A stretch of 17,218 nt of DNA, from positions 1 to 17,218 of the forward strand of contig DCQM01000204.1 in assembly GCA_002323895.1 (NCBI GenBank). Reading direction: 5' to 3'. This document shows positions 7,130-15,198 of this stretch, piece after piece; the first letter of the stretch is position 1; each line of letters starts with the position of its first letter. Position numbers and translations under genes: made by a program. Under the pieces are notes generated by a model. That model made no database searches, had not been told where the DNA came from, and saw only the letters and a program-made list of their open reading frames with translations. This DNA is from Akkermansiaceae bacterium UBA1518. GTDB taxonomy: Bacteria > Verrucomicrobiota > Verrucomicrobiia > Verrucomicrobiales > Akkermansiaceae.

Positions 7130-8851
7130 TCAGTAAGGAAGATGTTTCCGGCGATTGGCTAGCCAGATACATTGATAAGGCGCTAGCACAACGTCACCCT
7201 CTTCATCTTCTAAAATGTCTCCCGAAATTAAATCTAACCACTCTTCGGTCGAAATTAAATTTATGGCTGCTACCGGAATCCGTTGTTCCTCACCTGAAAC
7301 ATTGTTGAGACAAAATATATTGCTTCGTCGGTCAACCGATTGACGCCAGAAAGAAAAGACCTGATCTCCCATGTGGAGAGTAAACTGAGTTGCGTTTGGA
7401 TGAAAAGCAGCCTGCTCCCTTCGCAAATCAATTCGTTCCCGTAACTTTTTCAAAACACTGGCGTGAGGAGATTTTTCGTTGTCGAGTTCGATCCTCAGCT
7501 CGTCCGCATCCCATTGATGACGATTAATCCGACGATTTATTCCAGAACTGATCGCACGCTCTCGATCATTCCGCGTTCCAAGCAGGCTATGAATATAGAA
7601 AGCTGGGACTCCTTCTAAGCCCAACAAGATAGTATGCGCACACAGGAATTTCTCTTCAGTTTGGAGTGCATCAAAAAGACTAATATTGATCTCGTATGAG
7701 CGTTTACCCCCACCGGGTAGAGCGCGCTCAGAAATCAGCCCACCATATTCCACCATTTTGCCCACCATAGATTGAATCTCTTCATGCGACAACAAGCCCT
7801 CTGCCGGCCTGAGCCCGATCCCATCGTGCGATGCAATAAAATTAAAATACATCGTCCCAGGCTGGGCCGGAGGCATCCTCATTAACCATTGTATCAAACT
7901 GCGACAATCTCCGTAAGTCAGGGAATACAAAAGAAGCGGAGGAAGCGAAAAATTGTAAATTCCATGTGCCTCGTTTCCATTTCCGAAATACGAAAGATTC
8001 TCCTGATTCGGAATATTAGTCTCCGTGATAATAACCGCATCAGGCTTGACGTGCTCAATTAAAGTCCGGAACAAACGGACCAACTCGTGGGTCTGCGGAA
8101 GATTAATGCACTCCGTTCCAGGCTCCTTCCAAACAAAGGCCACAGCATCAAGGCGGAAGACACTAATCCCATGGTCGAGATGAGTCCGAATGATTTTAAC
8201 GAACTCAACAAGAAGATCGTGATCACGAAAATTGAAATCAACCTGATCATGTCCAAAAGTACACCAAACATGCTTTCTTCCCGACGCCGTCTCAGTGGGT
8301 CGCAAAAGTGGACTCGTTCGCGGTCGCACCACTTCGCTCAGATCATCAAGGGGTGACGCCTTCACAAAAAAGCGGCACCCCGGCTCCTCATTCTTCTCAA
8401 ATTGCTGGAACCACTCATGCGAAGTCGAACAGTGGTTCATGACGAGATCGGACATGATCCGATAATCTTGCGAAAGATTTTCGAGATCAGCCCAATCACC
8501 TAAATCAGAATTGACCTGGTCGTAGTTAGCAACCGCAAAGCCGTCGTCTGACGTCCAAGGAAAATAGGGCAAAACGTGAACAATCGAGACCGAATCGCCC
8601 AGCCTTTCACTTACAAACGAAGCCAACTCCTCGAGTGGTGTTCCCTCTTTTGGGATAATCGAATCCCCGTAAGTGATTAGCGCAATATCCTTCTCAGACC
8701 AATGATTGGTAAAAGGCACAGGCTCAAAAAAATGCTCATGTAAGCGCATCGAATCAATCAAACGTCCCACCAGAACCGAGTGATCCCCCTCCCCGTATAT
8801 CGCGGCAAGATGAGTCTCGATGCGAAGGTTAAGATGGTCTAGCGGGCTCAT
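7130..8851 (-). CDS. GH13_18 phosphorylase, probably glucosylglycerate phosphorylase
   Basis: 573 residues, similar in size to E. coli YcjM-type enzymes and longer than typical sucrose phosphorylases (about 490-500). The GH13 core is intact: D135-x4-H140 (SDLVMNH, region I), nucleophile D235 (VFRLDAVAFVW), acid/base E277 (IITETN) and transition-state stabiliser D343 (IASHDGIG). ITYGDSI near residue 60 and LPYFPWTSDDGF at 94-105 are hallmarks of the sucrose-phosphorylase subfamily, which transfers glucose to phosphate with retention, giving alpha-glucose 1-phosphate. The acceptor is set by loops I cannot model, but the gene starts inside the stop of a GpgS-like gene (ATGA, 4-nt overlap) and follows a matching phosphatase. 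Glucosylglycerate is therefore the most likely substrate; sucrose phosphorylase is the alternative. Confidence 0.87.
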   Translation of the reverse strand: MSPLDHLNLRIETHLAAIYGEGDHSVLVGRLIDSMRLHEHFFEPVPFTNHWSEKDIALITYGDSIIPKEGTPLEELASFVSERLGDSVSIVHVLPYFPWTSDDGFAVANYDQVNSDLGDWADLENLSQDYRIMSDLVMNHCSTSHEWFQQFEKNEEPGCRFFVKASPLDDLSEVVRPRTSPLLRPTETASGRKHVWCTFGHDQVDFNFRDHDLLVEFVKIIRTHLDHGISVFRLDAVAFVWKEPGTECINLPQTHELVRLFRTLIEHVKPDAVIITETNIPNQENLSYFGNGNEAHGIYNFSLPPLLLYSLTYGDCRSLIQWLMRMPPAQPGTMYFNFIASHDGIGLRPAEGLLSHEEIQSMVGKMVEYGGLISERALPGGGKRSYEINISLFDALQTEEKFLCAHTILLGLEGVPAFYIHSLLGTRNDRERAISSGINRRINRHQWDADELRIELDNEKSPHASVLKKLRERIDLRREQAAFHPNATQFTLHMGDQVFSFWRQSVDRRSNIFCLNNVSGEEQRIPVAAINLISTEEWLDLISGDILEDEEGDVVLAPYQCIWLANRRKHLPY

Positions 8852-10074
8852 TTTGCCATAAACTCTCTCTGATCTTCCTCTACCGCTTCGATCAAGCGCT
8901 CGTAGATATCAGGCATTGCACTTCTTACCCGGGACCAACTTGGGATAAACGGTTTCTCATGCGGCGAACTTAAAAAGTTTTTACCCGCTGCGATAATATT
9001 TTCAGCGAAAAGCTCAACTGCTTCCTCCTCTTTATGAACGTCCAAATCCAAGCCATTAATTATCGCATCATTCTTGTAGCGCTCCACGAAATCAAGAGCA
9101 TTTCGAAAGTAGGCGGCCTTGAGGGTACGGAAGACCTCCTTGCTAAAAACCGTGCCCATCACTGCCATCTTACGATAAACCAATTTACAAATATCAATCG
9201 ACATTTTTGACAATCCCTTTGCTCGATCATCAACTGAAATATCCTGGTGCTTGTGGTCATAGACCTCGGCAATATCGACTTGGCAAAGCTTGTTGTTTGA
9301 GTAATTCCTGAACATCTCTGAAAGAGTCCCCATCTCAAGCCCCCAATCGCTCGGCATGCGAATATCCGGAATCACACCCTTGCGGAAGGAAAACTCCCCC
9401 GCCAGAGGATAACGGAAACCATCCAAATAACTTAGATAATCACTATCCCCGCATACCTGTTGGAGCGACTGTAAAAGTGGTGTGATTAAGAGCCTCGTCA
9501 CGCGACCATTGAGACTTCCATCAGCAATCCGCGGATAATACCCCTTCGCAAATTGGTAGCTGAATTGAGGGTTAGCCATTGGGTAAATCAAACGAGCTAG
9601 AAGCGAGCGGTCATACGTCACAATATCGCAGTCATGCAGCGCGATCGCCTCCACCTTGTCGGTCGCTAACATATACCCTAGGCAGTACCAGACGTTTCTT
9701 CCTTTCCCTTCTTCTTCCGGAGCAAGTCCTTGTTCTTGCAGCTCAGCATCCAAAGCGCGCAGGCGAGGTCCATCATTCCAAAGCACGCGATGGTGCTGCG
9801 GGAGTTCTCCAAAAAAATCCAATGCCTCACGATACTGAATCTCACTCGCCCGATCCAAACCAATCACGATTTGGCTTAAATATGGAACTTTCTTCACCTC
9901 ACCAAGAATCTTTGGCATCGCCTCAGTTTCGAGTTCAGAAAAGAGCGAGGGCAGCAACAAACCCATTGGTCGTTTTTTTGAAAAGCTCACCAGCTCGGCC
10001 TCCAATTCTTCCAGAGGTCTAGCAGTCAGATTGTGAAGCGTGGCAACAGAGCCACCTTGATGAAAATCAGCCAT
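8848..10074 (-). CDS. gpgS: Glucosyl-3-phosphoglycerate synthase-like glycosyltransferase
   Basis: Predicted to transfer glucose from an NDP-glucose to 3-phosphoglycerate, the first step of glucosylglycerate synthesis; cytoplasmic, GT-A fold. The ATG at 10074 gives 408 residues beginning MADFHQGG, as in the bacterial homologues I recall, and overlaps the phosphatase stop by 8 nt; the in-frame TTG at 10110 is less likely. Visible motifs: LLLPSLFSEL (39-48), GLDRAS (72-77), GKGRNVWYCLGYML (123-136), the metal-binding D148-C-D150 (IALHDCD), and LAGEFSFRKG followed by DWGLEMG (224-249), with H274 in VYDHKHQ. This layout matches GT81-type GpgS and related mannosyl-3-phosphoglycerate synthases. The choice of glucose over mannose rests mainly on the neighbouring GH13_18 gene. 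Confidence 0.83.
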   Translation of the reverse strand: MADFHQGGSVATLHNLTARPLEELEAELVSFSKKRPMGLLLPSLFSELETEAMPKILGEVKKVPYLSQIVIGLDRASEIQYREALDFFGELPQHHRVLWNDGPRLRALDAELQEQGLAPEEEGKGRNVWYCLGYMLATDKVEAIALHDCDIVTYDRSLLARLIYPMANPQFSYQFAKGYYPRIADGSLNGRVTRLLITPLLQSLQQVCGDSDYLSYLDGFRYPLAGEFSFRKGVIPDIRMPSDWGLEMGTLSEMFRNYSNNKLCQVDIAEVYDHKHQDISVDDRAKGLSKMSIDICKLVYRKMAVMGTVFSKEVFRTLKAAYFRNALDFVERYKNDAIINGLDLDVHKEEEAVELFAENIIAAGKNFLSSPHEKPFIPSWSRVRSAMPDIYERLIEAVEEDQREFMAK

Positions 10075-10825
10075 TGTTTGTTGTTGATTGTGGGATTTGA
10101 AGTCGATCAAGAATTTGAGTCATCATTTCAGCCCAACCGCGAGGGCCAATCTCCTTACTGAGGAGCATGTCCTTTGCTTCTAAGACGTAATCACCAGGGG
10201 CCTTGATAATGACCCCGATATCCGCAGCCTCTAACATCGCTAGGTCATTAGGTCGATCTCCCAGCGCGATGATTGCTACCTTCTCTTTTCGAAAATACTG
10301 CAGTGGTTTACTTTTATCTGTCTTGCCAAGAACATGAAGAAAACGCCCTCCACGTAAAGTCCTGAAGCCACCTTCCTTGATTGCATCGCAAAATTCATCC
10401 TCCTTCTCCGGCGAATCTTGCCAGACCAATGGTTCACTGAAATGTCGATCTGCGGATCGTTCCGCAGACTGCCGTCCCAGACCAGTCCACTGCATAATCT
10501 CAGACACCCCAACATCGGAATATCCCTTAAATTTGAACTTCGCTCGCAACGACTTAAGAAAATCGAGAATCTCGGCACGCGAAACTCCAAAAGTCTCGAC
10601 TTTTTCGCCATCATAAATAGCCGAGCCATTTTCAACGACGTAAGGATCAAAATTCCCCAATTCTCCACGCATCGCTAACCACTCCGCTCTTGTTTTACTG
10701 GTATTGACCACAAGAGGAATCCCCGCTTCGTCCATTCGATCTAAAACAGGCAGAACAAGGTCAAACGAATAATCGCTATGGTCTAGCAACGTCCCATCTA
10801 GGTCGCTTACTACCATTAGCTTCAT
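10067..10825 (-). CDS. gpgP: HAD-IIB phosphatase, glucosyl/mannosyl-3-phosphoglycerate phosphatase-like
   Basis: Second step of glucosylglycerate synthesis: removes the phosphate from glucosyl-3-phosphoglycerate. With the ATG at 10825 (preceded by GAGAAG, the best ribosome-binding site in this operon) the protein has 252 residues. HAD motifs: D8-L-D10-GTLLD (nucleophile and acid/base), N41-T-S43-K-T motif II with family-typical TRAE, and G189-D190-RPND194 (motif IV, Mg binding). ENGSAIY at 65-71 is characteristic of the mannosyl-3-phosphoglycerate phosphatase/YedP branch of HAD-IIB. A further ATG at 10840 and a longer open frame to 10882 exist upstream but lack family-like residues. It is the first gene of a minus-strand three-gene operon, overlapping the synthase by 8 nt. 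Sugar specificity is inferred from context. Confidence 0.85.
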   Translation of the reverse strand: MKLMVVSDLDGTLLDHSDYSFDLVLPVLDRMDEAGIPLVVNTSKTRAEWLAMRGELGNFDPYVVENGSAIYDGEKVETFGVSRAEILDFLKSLRAKFKFKGYSDVGVSEIMQWTGLGRQSAERSADRHFSEPLVWQDSPEKEDEFCDAIKEGGFRTLRGGRFLHVLGKTDKSKPLQYFRKEKVAIIALGDRPNDLAMLEAADIGVIIKAPGDYVLEAKDMLLSKEIGPRGWAEMMTQILDRLQIPQSTTNNG

Positions 10826-11365
10826 CGCTTCTCTACCCATCACGACTGTCCTAGCGCATCCCGTGCCAAATCCCGAACGCAAAAATTTTCCACTCCAAAG
10901 AGGACAACGTCAGGGGCGGGCAAAAAAAATTCCGCACCTTCTACAGAACGCGTGAAACCCGCAACAACACTCGGTTAAAATAATCAACGCTGATGCATAC
11001 CAATAATTAAATCACTTAAACCAAGCAAGAAAGCTGGTTTCCGGCACCAATCGTTTACATAATAAAATAGGAATTCGGCCTGGGCAGATCCACCGCTTGG
11101 TAGAGGTTGAGCATTACGGCACCTTGATCGAGAGGACCAACAAAGAAAAAAGGGAAAATAAGTTCATACTTTAAAATACGCGCGTGATCGATTAGAAAAC
11201 GCTCCGGGTATCTCAATTTAGCCCGTCATTAAGAAGTTCATACAGGTCTTTTTATGAGGCCAATTTGGATTTCCTTGTTCTCTGGTCACAACGAGGGGCT
11301 CAAATTCAATCTCACACTTTTTCACAAGCGAAATATTTCCAAAGAATCGTCCCCCTCCCTAATTC
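10826..11365. other. 540-nt intergenic region without a convincing gene
   Basis: This gap separates the minus-strand glucosylglycerate operon from the plus-strand sialidase-like gene, so it should contain both promoters, but I find no strong -35/-10 pair. It holds an imperfect hairpin at 11019-11039 (AACCAAGC against GCTGGTT with one bulge, 6-nt loop) and an eight-A run at 10923-10930. A short two-way open segment centred on 11055-11216 is listed separately. No tRNA, riboswitch or mobile-element end was recognised. Confidence 0.6.
11055..11216 (-). other. Short open frame, possible small gene or gene remnant
   Basis: From a TTG at 11216 the minus strand is open for 53 codons to TAA at 11055. 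The predicted peptide begins MRYPERFLIDHARILKYE and continues through IFPFFFVGPLDQGAVMLNLY to end DLPRPNSYFIM, a plausible-looking composition. Against it: no ATG start, no ribosome-binding site, no recognised family, and the opposite strand is also open and protein-like over much of the same interval. It may be a decayed gene or chance. Confidence 0.15.
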
Positions 11366-12499
11366 ATGAACTTTATTCGACTGCCGCTTTTTCTCCCCTC
11401 GCTCATCCTCGCGTCGGAACCTCTGACTCTCGATCTCAATGACCGAACCACCCACCAAGTCATCGTAGATCGTGAACAAAACCAGTATCTTGGCCACCCT
11501 ACGACAGCCTTGCTTGAGGACGGTAAGACTATTCTCTGCGTCTATCCTAAGGGACATGGGAAAGGCCAAATCGTTTACAAGCGTAGCTTCGACGGTGGCC
11601 TCAGCTGGAGTAAACGCCTTTCAACCCCGAAAAGCTGGGCGACCTCTAAAGAGGTTCCCACCATTCACAGAGTGATCGCCCCAGATGGTAAAAAGCGGCT
11701 GATCGTCTGGTCTGGCCTCTATCCCGCACGTCTCTCAGTCAGCGAGGATGATGGCAACAGCTGGAGTGAGCTCAAACCCGCCGGTGAATGGGGCGGGATT
11801 GTGGTTATGGGATTTGTAGAGGAACTTAAAACAGGACCCGGCCACTACCTTGCGATGTTTCATGATGACGGCCGCTTCTTCCACAAAAAGCCAGTCAAAA
11901 ACAAACTCCGCACTTTTACTCTTTATCAAACAAAGTCCATCGACGGGGGGGTAACTTGGTCACAGCCCGAAGCTGTTTACAAATCATCCGACGTCCATCT
12001 TTGTGAGCCCGGTTGCGTTCGCTCTCCCGATGGGAAAACTCTCGCCGTCCTCCTTCGTGAGAACGCGCGGCGCAAAAACTCCCATATTATTTTCTCTAAA
12101 GACGAAGGAAGAACATGGAGTTCTCCCCGTGAACTCCCCCTCGCTCTCACCGGCGATCGACACACCGGAAAATATGGCCCCGACGGCCGCCTCTTCCTTT
12201 CCTACCGCTGCATCTCGCCCAAAGCGAAAGCCAAAGAACGTTCGTTCGAAGGAGACTGGGTCGGTTGGGTTGGGACCTGGGACGACCTCGTTGAGGGTAA
12301 TTCCGGACAATATTTTTTCAGAATCAAGGACAACACTAAAAACTACGACACCTCTTATCCAGGAGTCGAAATCCTCCCCAACGGCACCTTTGTTACGACG
12401 ACTTATGGACACTGGATTAAAGGAGAGGCTCCCTACGTGATCTCAAGCCGCTTTCAGCTGAAAGACCTTGATGCCATGGCCACCAAAGCCAAAAAGTAG
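11366..12499 (+). CDS. Sialidase-like (BNR-repeat) secreted beta-propeller protein
   Basis: 377 residues with a short N-terminal signal peptide (hydrophobic 4-16, likely cut near S17-E18). Four Asp-box repeats S-x-D-x-G-x-[ST]-W are evident at 74-81, 126-133, 191-198 and 244-251, giving a six-bladed propeller like GH33 sialidases. Other conserved points are E214 (LCEPGC), R265 (GDRHTG) and the Y331-P-G-x-E segment near 331-335. The first Arg of the sialidase triad, normally in an [FY]RIP motif ahead of the first Asp box, is not there: the matching place reads YLGHPTTALLEDGKT (41-55). Family members of this form are frequent in Verrucomicrobia and Planctomycetes, and true sialidase activity is doubtful. 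Periplasmic or exported. It stands alone after a long intergenic region, with the DNA glycosylase 108 nt downstream. Confidence 0.85.
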   Translation: MNFIRLPLFLPSLILASEPLTLDLNDRTTHQVIVDREQNQYLGHPTTALLEDGKTILCVYPKGHGKGQIVYKRSFDGGLSWSKRLSTPKSWATSKEVPTIHRVIAPDGKKRLIVWSGLYPARLSVSEDDGNSWSELKPAGEWGGIVVMGFVEELKTGPGHYLAMFHDDGRFFHKKPVKNKLRTFTLYQTKSIDGGVTWSQPEAVYKSSDVHLCEPGCVRSPDGKTLAVLLRENARRKNSHIIFSKDEGRTWSSPRELPLALTGDRHTGKYGPDGRLFLSYRCISPKAKAKERSFEGDWVGWVGTWDDLVEGNSGQYFFRIKDNTKNYDTSYPGVEILPNGTFVTTTYGHWIKGEAPYVISSRFQLKDLDAMATKAKK

Positions 12500-12607
12500 C
12501 CCGTAGCTCCGTAAAACTGGCCGAAGGAGAATCCTCGACTACCCAAAAACTTCTCTTTACTGAATTTTTCGATGGCGACTCGGTCAAAAAATTGACTCGC
12601 TCCTGAC

Positions 12608-13426
12608 ATGCCTGAACTCGCCGAAGTCGAACTTGCCCGCCGCCAATGGTCTCCATTCCACGGAGACACCATCATCGATGTCGACGTCCACTCCAAGGCT
12701 CGTATCTATCGAGATTGCCCCTCGCCCGCTCTGCGTATACTCAAAGGCAAGCCCCTCCTCTCCTCCCGCGCTCACGGTAAGCGCATGCTCTTCACCTTCG
12801 CACCCGAACTTCATCTCGAAGTCCACCTCGGCATGTCAGGAAAACTCTTCACCGCGCCGCCGGGCTACCAAGAGCAAAAGCACGATCATCTTATTCTCCA
12901 CACCACCAACGGCGCTCTTATTTTTAACGACTACCGCATGTTCGGCCGTGTCATGCTCCACGATAGTGCAGACCCTTGGTTCGATTTTCCACCCCAACCA
13001 CAAGATTCAAAATTTTCTCTCACCCATGTCCGCAAACTCATTAAACGCCATCCAAAAAAACCTCTTAAGGCACTACTTCTCGATCAAAACGCCTGCCCTG
13101 GAATTGGCAATTGGATGGCAGATGAAATTTGTTGGCGATTAGGAATACATCCAGGCAACGCAACCGGGACACTCAAAGCTGCAACGCTTCGCAAAGAGAT
13201 CCGCTTTGTAAGCTTCGGATCCCTCAAACATGTTGCTGAAAAAAACACCACCGCCTCATCCGATGGTTTCGCCCCCGGCAGCTACGTTGCTAACGTGCCC
13301 CCGAAAAACTGGCTTTTCCAGCATCGATGGAAAAAGGGCGGCACATGTCCCAAGTGCAAAACTGCGCTTGCCCGCGATACAATCGCATCCCGGACCACCG
13401 CTTGGTGCCCCAATTGCCAATCCTAG
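12608..13426 (+). CDS. mutM: Formamidopyrimidine-DNA glycosylase (Fpg/Nei family)
   Basis: Base-excision repair glycosylase/AP lyase for oxidised purines; 272 residues, the standard length. The N-terminus is MPELAEVE, giving catalytic P2 and E3 after Met removal (most Fpg read MPELPEVE; the Pro-to-Ala change at position 5 is outside the catalytic pair). K58 (HGKRM) is the conserved DNA-phosphate-binding lysine, N168 sits in PGIGNWMADE of the helix-two-turn-helix, and the zinc finger is C247-x2-C250-x16-C267-x2-C270 with R262 (ASRTTAWC) before the third Cys. All active residues are present. A branch closer to Nei cannot be excluded, but the MPEL start and the zinc finger favour Fpg. It probably has its own promoter in the 108-nt gap after the sialidase-like gene. 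Confidence 0.92.
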   Translation: MPELAEVELARRQWSPFHGDTIIDVDVHSKARIYRDCPSPALRILKGKPLLSSRAHGKRMLFTFAPELHLEVHLGMSGKLFTAPPGYQEQKHDHLILHTTNGALIFNDYRMFGRVMLHDSADPWFDFPPQPQDSKFSLTHVRKLIKRHPKKPLKALLLDQNACPGIGNWMADEICWRLGIHPGNATGTLKAATLRKEIRFVSFGSLKHVAEKNTTASSDGFAPGSYVANVPPKNWLFQHRWKKGGTCPKCKTALARDTIASRTTAWCPNCQS

Positions 13427-13478
13427 TCACATTAAAATACCACATTAATTTTAAATTAGAGATCAACATCATAAAGAT

Positions 13479-14054
13479 ATGGCTGCACAAAAAAAAGGCT
13501 ACGGCTTTCTCATCACCGCTCTCGTTATTCTACTCCTAGGCGGAGGCATCACCATCTTCCTTGGGATAAGCGCGTTCAACTCTGGAAAAGAGTTCACCGC
13601 AAATCTCGAAGAGGGCGAATCCTTCGTTACTCCAGAGACATTTAGCTATACTCCCAAGGAAAATAGGGAGATTACAATCTGGATTCTGGGCGATGAAGAT
13701 ATCGACCTCAACGAAATCGAAATCGAAATCACCGATCTTTCCACAGGTATCACAAATAACGCTCCTAAGCCTAACGGCGCAAACCATGTAAACAATCAAT
13801 ATCATCTCGCAGACTTTCGCGTGGCAAAAGACCGAACCTATCAAGTCACTGCGAATGGCGCTGCCAATGGTAGCACCATTTTGATCTCCCCTGTCTCGCC
13901 TGACGCAATCCTACCCATTCTTGGCAAAGTATTCGGAGCATTCGGGGTTGCCGGCCTCACCTTTATCCTCACTCTCATCTTTGGTATCATCGGCCTAGTC
14001 AAATACCTCGATTCCAAAAAAACAAAACCTTGTCAGCTTCCTCCTCTCTCCTAG
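13479..14054 (+). CDS. Unknown membrane protein with two helices flanking an extracytoplasmic domain
   Basis: 191 residues, family not recognised. A basic start (MAAQKKGYG) is followed by a transmembrane helix at about 10-33, then a polar, acidic, strand-rich domain at 37-145 (for example ITIWILGDEDIDLNEIEIEI, 65-84), a second helix at about 150-176, and a short Lys-rich tail. The charge pattern puts both ends in the cytoplasm and the middle domain outside. It starts 52 nt after the DNA glycosylase on the same strand, downstream of a very AT-rich spacer; a 43-nt hairpin begins at its stop codon. The combination of an acidic external domain and closely spaced helices suggests a structural or sensory envelope protein, but nothing specific can be claimed. 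Confidence 0.72.
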   Translation: MAAQKKGYGFLITALVILLLGGGITIFLGISAFNSGKEFTANLEEGESFVTPETFSYTPKENREITIWILGDEDIDLNEIEIEITDLSTGITNNAPKPNGANHVNNQYHLADFRVAKDRTYQVTANGAANGSTILISPVSPDAILPILGKVFGAFGVAGLTFILTLIFGIIGLVKYLDSKKTKPCQLPPLS

Positions 14055-14096
14055 GGAATTGGATCACTCCTTGCAAAACAAGGGACCACAATTCCC
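14054..14096 (+). other. Hairpin starting at the stop codon of the unknown membrane protein gene
   Basis: GGGAATTG at 14054-14061 is the exact inverse of CAATTCCC at 14089-14096. Inside, TCCTTG (14068-14073) pairs with CAAGGGA (14079-14085), allowing one bulge, around a CAAAA loop. The structure starts at the last base of the TAG stop. No T-run follows, so it is not a standard intrinsic terminator; it may protect the 3' end or act with Rho. A smaller GTGGC/GCCAC hairpin lies at 14121-14138. The rest of 14097-14304 shows nothing I can name. Confidence 0.5.
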
Positions 14097-14304
14097 AATC
14101 CCCTCGTTCTCTGCGTTATTGTGGCCTACGCCTGCCACTTTCTGAACACCATCAGACGTTAAAACAGCTACTCAGATAGCAAGGAGGACGATCTAAGTCA
14201 CCGCCCCCACATGGTCTACAAATCAATCATCTCAAAAAGGCATCAGGCAAAACTTGAACTTTCTCCGGATATAGCTCATTCATTGCGCTTCCCGTTGTTT
14301 AAAA

Positions 14305-15198
14305 ATGAAATTTCTCTCAATCGAAGAATCCAATTCCCACGAACTTGAGTCTCTTCTCAATCTCGCTGCCGAAATGAAGTCGACTCGTGGCACAACTTCC
14401 AATCAGCCACTTGCGGGACAAACATGGGCTATTATTTTCACTAAGGCCTCGACCCGAACACGCGTCTCTTTCGAGGTCGGGATTCGTGAACTCGGTGGGA
14501 ATGTCATGTTCCTTTCCGGCAACGACATCCAGCTCGGACGCGGCGAACCCATCAAGGACACTGCCCGTGTCCTTGGCCGTATGGTCCACGGAGCTGTGAT
14601 CCGCACCTTTGATCAAGAGGACGTCGAAGATTTCTCCTCTTACTCAGGGATTCCCACGATTAATGCCCTCACAGACAAGGAGCATCCCTGCCAAATTCTC
14701 GCCGACCTTCTAACAATTCAAGAAAAACTTGGCACCTGGGAAGGCAAGAAAGTGGTCTTTATTGGAGATGGTAATAATAATATGTCCCGTTCTTGGATGT
14801 GGGCTGCCAAATACCTTGGCTTCGAATTCGTCGTCGCAGCGCCAGAATCCTGCCTTCCTCCGCAAGACTTCATTGACCATCTCGATGCTGCCAATGTCGC
14901 TCTGACCACTGACCCAGCAGCGGCAGCCAAAAATGCTGACGTCATCAACACAGACGTTTGGCTTTCAATGGGGCAGGAGGGCCAAGATGAAAAAGAAGCA
15001 CTTTTTGGCGACTACCAAGTTAACGACGATCTTCTTTCTCACTGTTCTCCTAACCACATCGTGCTTCATTGCCTGCCGGCCTACCGAGGCAAGGAAATCA
15101 GCGAAGAGACTTTGGAAGCCAATGCTAACACCATTTTTCAACAGGCAGAAAACCGCCTCCACGTCCAGAAAGCGGTCCTCGCAACTCTCGTCGAATGA
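14305..15198 (+). CDS. argF: Ornithine carbamoyltransferase
   Basis: Condenses ornithine with carbamoyl phosphate to citrulline in arginine synthesis; cytoplasmic, trimeric. 297 residues, slightly shorter than the usual 300-335. Carbamoyl-phosphate site: S49-T-R-T-R53 and H127-P-C-Q130. Ornithine side: D217 in NTDVWLSMGQE with the SMG loop at 221-223, and H255-C256-L-P258 near the end. An acetyl- or succinylornithine enzyme would carry changes around these loops; the intact SMG and HCLP favour the ornithine enzyme. No other arg gene is in the window, so it is not part of an arginine operon here. Its stop overlaps the start of a GtrA-family gene by ATGA, an odd partner for an arginine enzyme. 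Confidence 0.95.
   Translation: MKFLSIEESNSHELESLLNLAAEMKSTRGTTSNQPLAGQTWAIIFTKASTRTRVSFEVGIRELGGNVMFLSGNDIQLGRGEPIKDTARVLGRMVHGAVIRTFDQEDVEDFSSYSGIPTINALTDKEHPCQILADLLTIQEKLGTWEGKKVVFIGDGNNNMSRSWMWAAKYLGFEFVVAAPESCLPPQDFIDHLDAANVALTTDPAAAAKNADVINTDVWLSMGQEGQDEKEALFGDYQVNDDLLSHCSPNHIVLHCLPAYRGKEISEETLEANANTIFQQAENRLHVQKAVLATLVE

Noticed and set aside
9579..10022. 147-codon plus-strand frame inside the GpgS-like gene
   Set aside because: Antisense to conserved glycosyltransferase motifs; the composition is typical of a shadow frame.
10075..10110. TTG start extending the GpgS-like protein by 12 residues
   Set aside because: The ATG at 10074 gives the family-like MADFHQGG start and the usual short operon overlap.
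11984..12440. Long open frames on other frames and the opposite strand across the sialidase-like gene
   Set aside because: They are shadows of a gene with four Asp boxes and a signal peptide; their translations have no recognisable pattern.
12496..12606. Plus-strand frame in the sialidase-glycosylase gap ending FTEFFDGDSVKKLTRS, with coding-like composition
   Set aside because: A TGA lies just upstream and there is no ATG, GTG or TTG able to start it except near its end. Too short and unsupported to call a gene or remnant.
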